Source: Escarpia spicata
Taxonomy: Eukaryota > Annelida > Polychaeta > Sabellida > Siboglinidae
NCBI GenBank assembly: GCA_963995525.1
Contig: OZ023206.1
Location: 70,691,295-70,755,294, forward strand
DNA: 64,000 nt
Direction of reading: 5' to 3'
This document shows, one piece after another, positions 57,092 to 64,000 of the stretch. The position numbers and the translations under genes are program-made. How positions within the stretch are numbered: position 1 is the stretch's first letter; every line of letters begins with the position of its first letter. The notes under the pieces are model-generated. The model searched no databases and was not told the DNA's origin. It saw only the letters and a list, made by a program, of their open reading frames with translations.

Positions 57092-59955
57092 GGGGTGATG
57101 TTTGCCTGAATATAAGTTCAGTAATTTAGTCCATGTTACCAGCTACATGTGGAACACGAGAGTCAGGAATGACTCGAACTGACTTTTCTACAAAGTGGGA
57201 TTTTTGCATTTTTAAGCTATTGCGATGAATGCATTTGGCTGTTGATCGGTGTATGTAAACGATGAGTACAATGTTTGCAACCGACGTGCGTGCATGTTGA
57301 CGTGCTACGCATTCTACAAAGCCAGTACTGGTTATTAAGGGTGCTCCATAACAGGGTATTACTGCATACTGGACACAGTAGAGGGTTTTACCCCTATTAT
57401 CTATACAATGGTTGCTTTTGTCTTGCCTTATGTGGTGCTACTTTTCTCAAGTCATTGCACCGGTTATAGTTGTTTTAGGGGTGGAATATTTCATACATAA
57501 CGCAGGGTGATTGATCCTGTACCAAGTGATTGTCTGCGCCTTCATCCTGCACTGTTGCTAAATCACCCCTGGCAAATTCATTTCGTTCACAATACCTAGG
57601 TTAGTCAGTCATTATAACTAATTAATTATTTAAAAGCCATATTGTCAGGGTAACTATGTATTATAGAAAGATGTTGTAATGTTAATTTGTTTGTTTCATT
57701 AGTTGTATGCATGATTATCTATGAGAAAAGAATGGTAAAACATCTAGTCAATAATTAATTAATGTTGTACATGTACGCTGTATCTCCATGTTCGGTATGT
57801 ATCCATATATATACATTTATGTAATCTTTGTATACTATGTAATGTACATAATAACTTGATTGAGATAAATCTGCCAGGATACACTGCCCTGTGTAGACGC
57901 GACAGAATTCAAACATGTATGTCTTCACTCAAACAATACTTGATTCAAGCATATTCCTTGAATCAAACTCATGACTTAATTCAAGCACATGCAAATTGTG
58001 ACCCTGCCCTGTACCAAGTTAAGAGTTCAATTTGTTTTAGTCTGTTAAAAATCTATTGACTGGTTCAGAATTAAAAAAATGAAATGTTATTAATGAGGTT
58101 TGTAAGAACACGGAAACCAGCATGGCAGATTAACAAAGCCAGCCATCGTTAATGATGGTTTTCTGCAACATTAGTTTTGGTGGGTGGTCTACAAATATGC
58201 CTCCAGCTCTACGTCTTCCACAAAGGTTTAATTTGCCTGCTTTGCGACTGTGGAATGTTTCCGATTTGTTGACCATATCGGAATTCACAACAACTTGTGT
58301 GCCAAATTGGTGAGATGCTTTGTGTATTTCTAAGAATCTACGTGCAATGTTGTGTTGTTGGGATGAACTGGAGATTCTAAGTGATTAAATACACCATCTG
58401 CCTGGTGTAGTTGGCAGGTATTTCAACAGCAGCACCACTCACAGAGTACTCTTAGGAACAAGGACACTAGTCAACATTTATTTAGTGTTTTTAATTTATC
58501 ATCAAACAGTAGTCAGTATTCTAGTTGAATTAATTGGAACTATTCAACATTGTCTAAGTTTTGAATATCGGTAACTTTAACCACGTTTTGGAGAATTATT
58601 ATGAGACCCAACGTCAGATGTGAAGAACATGTCTAGCTTATAATCTAGTATTTAATCAACTTTCCACACAGTGTAAGAATTACTAAGGTGTATGTTGCAC
58701 GTTCCGGGGTAAATGTTTAACTGTATTTCCTGCCAGCATTGACATCATGTGTGACATAGTTGAGATGTAATCTTGTCATATCAACCCACGTCATCCAGAG
58801 TCGTACAGTGCTTAACAGGTGGTTTTCATTCATGACACCTGTAAATGTCTTAAACAATGTTGGTGATTGGAGTTGTCAACTCACTGGAATATTTCTACCA
58901 ACTATTCAAAGTAACAACTTGTTGGCAAAATGTCCATATACAGTGCCACCTGGACACTGCGTCCCTCTCCCAATGCTAGTGTCTAGATAAACAAGTTTTC
59001 TGGATATGCGAATTATGTACATAATGAGCTATATCGGTGTTTGGATGGAAATTGTGTTCAAGTGAAATACTGTCAGGTGAGGTTCCTGTATTATCTGGGC
59101 CCTGGAGGCTGGAAACTGTAATGTTTACATGAAACGTAAGTACTACTGATGTAAACGTATTATGCCAAGGAATATACTAGTACCTGAGTGGTATGATATA
59201 GCCTAGGAATTAATGTAATATTATAATATGCTGAATTACTGTTCTGGTGCAGCAGTTGTATGCCCTCCTACTGTGTTTCGCACTATATTGATTATGTTTA
59301 ATTATTTCTGCTTTTCTTTTTGTCTTTCACTAGCTTCCAAGCATTGGCAGCAGTTGCCAGCACAGCTATAGTCGTTGTCACACTGCACATTGCTGCTATA
59401 GTCTGTGTCGGATTACTTGTCGGCAGACAATCATCAGTGTTACACTGCTGTACGTGTGCTTGTTGAGGCAGATAATTGTTGTTGTACATAACTGTTTACA
59501 CACGTCATCATTTTGTTGATCTCAATGTCAAGCTGGCAGTTATTTTCATAGAGTAAAACTCCTCTGAAATGACTTTGTACTCACAGTAACAATAACCAAT
59601 TTAGACAGTAATATTTTCCTAATCATATTGTCTTTCAAGTTTTTGGAATTCATTATAACAGGTGCAAGGATTTCACTAATGGCAATCATTGAATGTGCTT
59701 GAAATTATGTATTTTGGTATCTTAATTTTAACATACTGGTATTTTAAAAGTAGTGCCCCCCATCAAATCTGAGAATCCCATTAGAAACTTAGCTACAGAG
59801 TAATCAGCGTATTGTCCCCTGAGTAATTACTCATACCCTGCTACAGTAAGTCTATTTGGAAAAGTTGTGCTCTATTGACCGACACCACTTGTAGCATGTC
59901 GTATTTTTGTTTGTTACAATTTTCAAAATAAAACATTTGTCGTCACTTTGTACAT
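57092..59955 (+). other. Probable NMNAT 3' UTR and downstream sequence
   Basis: No further coding sequence is recognised. The AATAAA at 59,927-59,932 is a plausible end, giving a 3' UTR of about 2.8 kb. ATTAAA variants occur earlier, so a shorter UTR is possible. Confidence 0.4.
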
Positions 59956-60860
59956 ATTCTCTTCACTAAATCTATCACCAGAAAGTAAGGCTATATACAT
60001 GATGTCTACAATATACATGTTATGTAACATTAACAGAAAACAACAGATCTATAATTTTTGTGATGTGAAGTGTCATAGTAGCCGTCTACTTTTGTTTGTT
60101 TTAGTATGAATTTTTGCAGTCTATTAAAGTAATGCTCACATAATGTTCCACGCTGCCTCTAGAACTGAACCTTAAAAAGACGGCTGCAATACATTTCTAC
60201 AGTGAGAAGAGTGCACCACCTATATCACTTATTATAAGGCCATCATGACCAGCTACCTGTATCTGCCGTGAATTAACAAGTCATGTGAACATGTGAATTA
60301 ACATGTCACTGGAAAGAAAGTAACAAGAAAACTAAACAACTTTTGGTAACGAAAAATTATAGACAGAAAGTAACACATTTTTCTGGAAATGTAACATTTT
60401 AATGAATGTCATTATCTATAAAAAAAATTATTAACTCAAGATGCTGAAAAGTCAGACTTGAAATATCTGACTACCACTTACATAACAAGGTGGTTTCATA
60501 TAAATACTGTAGATGTGAGTAATCAATAAACAAACAGTGACTAGGCAAACAAATTACACACATCAATAACAATTGACAGTCAGTGTTTTTTTTTATATAT
60601 ATAATATCTAGCATTGGTGGATATGCTAGTGACGCCATACAGGACTCTGATTATAGTTTTGCCACTCTTATACATATTAGCCATAATAAATTAATACTTC
60701 TAGTATCTAATGTGCCTCATAAGCCGTAATAAATTCAAACTTCCAGATCTAATGGCAGTTTCGAAGAATTAACTGCATTAAACAATAACACTGACATCAC
60801 AAAGCAGAATTAAACAAGCATCTCAGCATTGTTTGGTAGGCAAATTGTATTACTGAAAAC
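59956..60860. other. Intergenic space between convergent genes
   Basis: About 0.9 kb of AT-rich sequence between the presumed ends of NMNAT and the minus-strand polymerase gene. CATAATAAATTAATACTTC and CGTAATAAATTCAAACTTC near 60,685 and 60,730 are a short imperfect duplication. A minus-strand AATAAA lies at 60,874-60,879. Confidence 0.5.
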
Positions 60861-61004
60861 AAAATCTTTTCTGTTTATTATACAACAGGATAAAGTTAAT
60901 TGTGTATTGTTGAAAATGTCCACCAAGTTTGAAGAAGAATAATACAACTTTTTTTAGACACTAAAACAAAGTAAAACTGTTCTCCAGTGTTTGCAACAAA
61001 CTTG

Positions 61005-61240
61005 CTTGAGTGTTCATCTGTGCCCAAGTGTTCAAGCGTGCTTAAGACTTGCCCAAGTGTTTATGTATGCCCACGACTTGTTCGTGTGCACCCAGGACTT
61101 GCTCAAGTTTCCATGTGCGCCCAGGACTTGCTCAAGTTTCCATGTGTGCCCATGACTTGCCTGAGAGTTCATGTGCACCCAGGACTAGCCCATGTGTTCA
61201 TGTGTGCCCAGGACTTGCCCACATGGATGGAGACTTTGAG
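61005..61240 (-). repeat. 28-30-bp repeat grown from the last polymerase motif, about 8 copies
   Basis: On the minus strand each unit resembles GGCAAGTCCTGGGCACACAT plus about nine bases. The first unit is the coding sequence for the conserved GKSWAHM motif at the end of the polymerase. The second unit supplies the last codons (NTWASPGCT) and the TGA at 61,169-61,171, and the rest lie in the 3' UTR with growing divergence. Confidence 0.9.
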
Positions 61241-61308
61241 TGGCACTGACAGCTTGGTGAAATTGTGACACAGCCCGTCTCCAGACTGCATGATGTCACG
61301 CACAATCC
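61169..61308 (-). CDS. POLN: Family A DNA polymerase, terminal exon (POLN-like)
   Basis: Exon starting at 61,308 after acceptor TGTCTTTCAG, ending at the stop 61,169-61,171. It encodes GIVRDIMQSGDGLCHNFTKL, then SVPLKVSIHVGKSWAHM and NTWASPGCT. The VPLKVS and GxSWxHM signature matches the C-terminal end of the family A polymerase palm and resembles vertebrate POLN (VPLKVS, GRSWGHL) more than POLQ (GASWGEL). It is spliced to the HDE exon with a matching phase: G from 61,846 plus GG. The protein ends 11 residues after GKSWAHM's W, within the tandem repeat that the motif seeded. Confidence 0.8.
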
Positions 61309-61845
61309 CTGAAAGACACACACCTTGAAACATTTTTTGCAATAAACAATACCAACGTAAACTTGTAGATTTCTTATGGTCCCACATAATTTCTGGTACC
61401 AAGAAACCTTCACAACATGTACTAAATAGTAGTAATCGCCCTCGAGTGTATGATTGAAAGAAAATTACACTAAACTGATCCATTAACATGTTTATGTTGA
61501 AGCAGCTGACCTTTCTTCCTCGATGCACAATCAACCCATCTGGAAATAGCTTATCAATGCTATGGTCCTGGCCAACCAATGATGTATGAAGATCTACCTG
61601 TATTTATTTATGTATCAATGCAGTTTAAATACCCAGTAGATCCTACACACATGGTATATGGCATTCAGAGAGCGAAGAAGAAAACTGAAAAGTACAATGT
61701 TGACCGTTTCTTGGAGGAAGAAATAATGGAAAACTGACATAAATAACCTTACCATATTACCACCTCGTGCCATTTATAGTGAGTGGGAAAAATTGAGTGT
61801 GGTGGGATTTGTTGGTTACTGGGCATAAATGGGAATAAGTCTCAC
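61309..61845 (-). other. Last intron of the polymerase gene
   Basis: 537-bp GT-AG intron on the minus strand (donor GTGAGAC from 61,845, acceptor ending at 61,309). No repeats are recognised. Confidence 0.8.
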
Positions 61846-61913
61846 CTGCGATGGCATCCACATCCGTGTCTGGCACTTCCAACAACAACTCATCATGGAT
61901 CTGCACCAGCAGT
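61846..61913 (-). CDS. POLN: Family A DNA polymerase exon with catalytic motif C (POLN-like)
   Basis: 68-nt exon, acceptor GTCTGTGTAG, donor GTGAG. It encodes LLVQIHDELLLEVPDTDVDA plus IA. QIHDE is motif C of family A polymerases, where Asp and Glu help bind the catalytic metal ions; LL(F/L)EV follows in POLN and POLQ. POLN works in translesion synthesis and crosslink or recombination repair in vertebrates; POLQ would be the alternative. Upstream exons (fingers, motifs A and B) lie beyond the window's right edge or are unrecognised in 62.9-64 kb. Confidence 0.85.
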
Positions 61914-62960
61914 CTACACAGACAACAACATATGGACAACAACTCATTAACAACAGCTCATCACGGATCTGCACCAGCAGTCTACATGAGCAACAACATG
62001 TAGACAACAACTCATTAACAACAATTCATCATGGATCTGCACCAGCAGTCTATACAGACAACAACATATGGACAACAACTCAATAACAACAGCTCATCAT
62101 GGATCTGCACCAGCAGTCTACACTGACAACAACATATGGACAACAACTCATTAACAACAGCTCATCACGGATCTGTACCAGCAGTCTACATGAGCAACAA
62201 CATGTAGACAACAACTCATTAACAACAATTCATCATGGATCTGCACCAGCAGTCTATACAGACAACAACATATGAACAACAACTCATTAACAACAGCTCA
62301 TTATGGATCTGCACCAGCAGTCTACACAGACAACAACATGTGGACAACAACTCATCATGGATTTGCACCAGCAGTCTACATGGACAACAACATGTGAACA
62401 ACAACTCATCATGGATTTGCACCAGCAGTCTACATGGACAACAACATGTGGACAACAACTCATCATGGATTTGCACCAGCAGTCTACACAGACAACAACA
62501 TATGGACAACACCTCGTCATGGATTTGCACCAGCAGTCTACACGGACAACATGTGAACAACAACTCATTAACAACAACTCGTCACGGATTTGCACCAACA
62601 GTCTATACGGACAACATGTGAACAACTCGTCATGGATTTGCACCAGCAGTCTACATGGAAACAACATGTGGGCAACAACATGTGAACAACAACTCATCAT
62701 GGATCTGCACCAGCAGACAACAACATGTGAACAACAATTCATCACGGATCTGCATCAGCAGTCTATATATGCACAACACGTGAACAACAACACATGGAAC
62801 AGCACACAGACAACGACAACAACACACTATTAACAAAAACTCATCATGAATTTCCACCAGCTGTCTATGATTATAACATGACTTTGTGAACAACAAAGTG
62901 TGGGCAACAGTTTATCATGGATCTGCACCAGCAGTCTACATGAGCAACAACATGCAAACA
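61884..62960 (-). repeat. 54/67-bp minisatellite built on the motif C exon border, about 16 copies
   Basis: On the minus strand each unit carries an intron end (GTTGTTGTCYRTGTAG-like), then exon bases ACTGCTGGTGCAGATCCATG and ATGAGTTGTTG. Copies begin near 61,897, 61,964, 62,031, 62,097, 62,164, 62,231, 62,303, 62,358, 62,412, 62,466 and onward to 62,915; spacing is 66-72 bp nearest the exon and mostly about 54 bp further out. The last unit is the real exon. Each copy can encode VQIHDE or a drifted form (IRDE, IHNE), and each supplies a decoy acceptor. The 54-bp period keeps frames open on both strands. Confidence 0.95.
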
Positions 62961-64000
62961 ACAAAATGTGGATGTGTCTACACCTGGCATGGTCAAACAT
63001 TCACATATTTTGTGCTGACTCAGCTTAGTTTATCTAAATGAAAAGGAACTTATCATGGGAAACGTTCCAGACATGTTTCCATCACATCTGTCACACTAAA
63101 TGCTCACTTATTTAAAACTTCCCTCGTGACTCGCAAGGCTGTAGTTAGATAGGACATGCAATCAATAGCTTCTGTCATATGCATCCTTCAGGTTATTTCA
63201 AGCAAACTTATCTCCATTTCATTCACTTGTTTCCTATGGGTGTTCTACTTGCTACCTCCATTTCATATGCAGACGGGAGTCCCATTAACAGGCTTAATGG
63301 TAGGCAGTCTTCATGTAAAAAAACATTATTTTCCCGTCTAGTCTGACAAGATGATGCCACCAATGAATAGTTTAACAGGGCCGTGTTGTGAAGTGTTATT
63401 ACGGTCTACTAAGATCCACACAATCCAGCTTGTACGTTTAGCTTGTTTGCCTAGTTTCCTTCTGTGTGCAGTCAGCATGCTGCCTATGTCTCGGCCACCA
63501 GTACAGTTTATATTTATTCTTTATTACTGTCTTATTAAATGTTCAGACAATTCGTTGTTTGGTATACAAAATTAATATTACTACCCATTTTGTGGACAAA
63601 TGCCTCATTCTAATGAGCCATCTAGCAGTTGACAAATATTTTAAAATGATGAACAAACATTTTATTACCAACAATGTCAACATAGAAGGTTAATTACCAG
63701 CTCAAACGGACAAGAAATGGTCATATGTAAAACATGCAAGAACTTGGAAAGGAAAGAAATTAGACAGTTTCAGGCAGACGTTAATCTATTTGAGACAAAA
63801 GTGAGCACACTGGATGTATGGACATGTCATACAGAAGGAATGAGAAGATTGAAGATGATTACTTTTATGGATGAAAAAGATGTGATCTTGTTGAGCAGTG
63901 TTATGATCATCTATGTATGATATGAAGTCTATAACTGTAAATAGAGTCTAAACTCTAAAGCCAATGGACAGTTATTGAGTAAGTAACTTTATTTTACAAG
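62961..64000. other. Right edge, no exon recognised
   Basis: Should lie within the polymerase gene (minus strand, upstream of the motif C exon). I could not recognise family A motif B or other conserved segments here. Plus-strand frames at 63,351-63,920 match nothing I know. Confidence 0.45.

Noticed and set aside
62219..62833. Overlapping 114-176 codon frames on both strands
   Set aside because: They arise from the 54-bp period of the minisatellite; only the final unit is a genuine polymerase exon.
63351..63920. Small plus-strand frames near the right edge
   Set aside because: No similarity to known proteins and no splice context.

Overview
Genome type. This is a eukaryotic nuclear window from an invertebrate animal: AT-rich, with split genes bounded by GT/AG introns and a dense mix of LINE, Penelope-like, hAT-like and MITE-type elements. 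I cannot name the species. Penelope-like elements plus minisatellites that sit astride splice junctions would fit an amphioxus-like genome: from memory, 'mirage' minisatellites of this kind were reported at the amphioxus Adh locus. A mollusc or another invertebrate is not excluded.

Layout. 1-2.9 kb: no recognised gene, one weak exon candidate. 2.9-13.8 kb: a direct tandem duplication of about 5.4 kb. Each copy holds part of an unrecognised minus-strand gene with a roughly 330-bp internal triplication, then a decayed Penelope-like element carrying a MITE. Only copy 1 contains a LINE fragment, so copy 2 preserves the empty site. 15.6-18.2 kb: a polypurine tract and a 27-bp minisatellite. 18-26.7 kb: no gene seen. 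27.9-33.5 kb: a hAT-like element (15-bp inverted ends, 8-bp near-identical target duplication) into which a degenerate LINE inserted. 36.3-57.1 kb: a complete nine-exon NMNAT gene on the plus strand. 61.2-61.9 kb: the last two exons of a family A DNA polymerase, closest to POLN, on the minus strand. The two cellular genes are convergent.

Main observation. Five minisatellites lie against coding exons. For NMNAT exons 3 and 5 and the polymerase motif C exon, the array lies just upstream of the 3' splice site and its unit contains that splice site plus the first bases of the exon. The array before NMNAT exon 4 is full of short sequences complementary to the exon start. The array after the polymerase's last conserved motif is made of copies of that motif, running through the stop codon into the 3' UTR. 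They look seeded by exon borders, and they place dozens of decoy splice sites beside essential coding sequence.

Gene function. NMNAT makes NAD from NMN and ATP. A short form (267 aa) and a long form (434 aa, ending in ETCV) can both be read: the donor after exon 8 encodes an in-frame stop if it is not used, and an AATAAA lies 238 bases further on. The polymerase exons encode the catalytic HDE motif and the C-terminal end of the palm domain.
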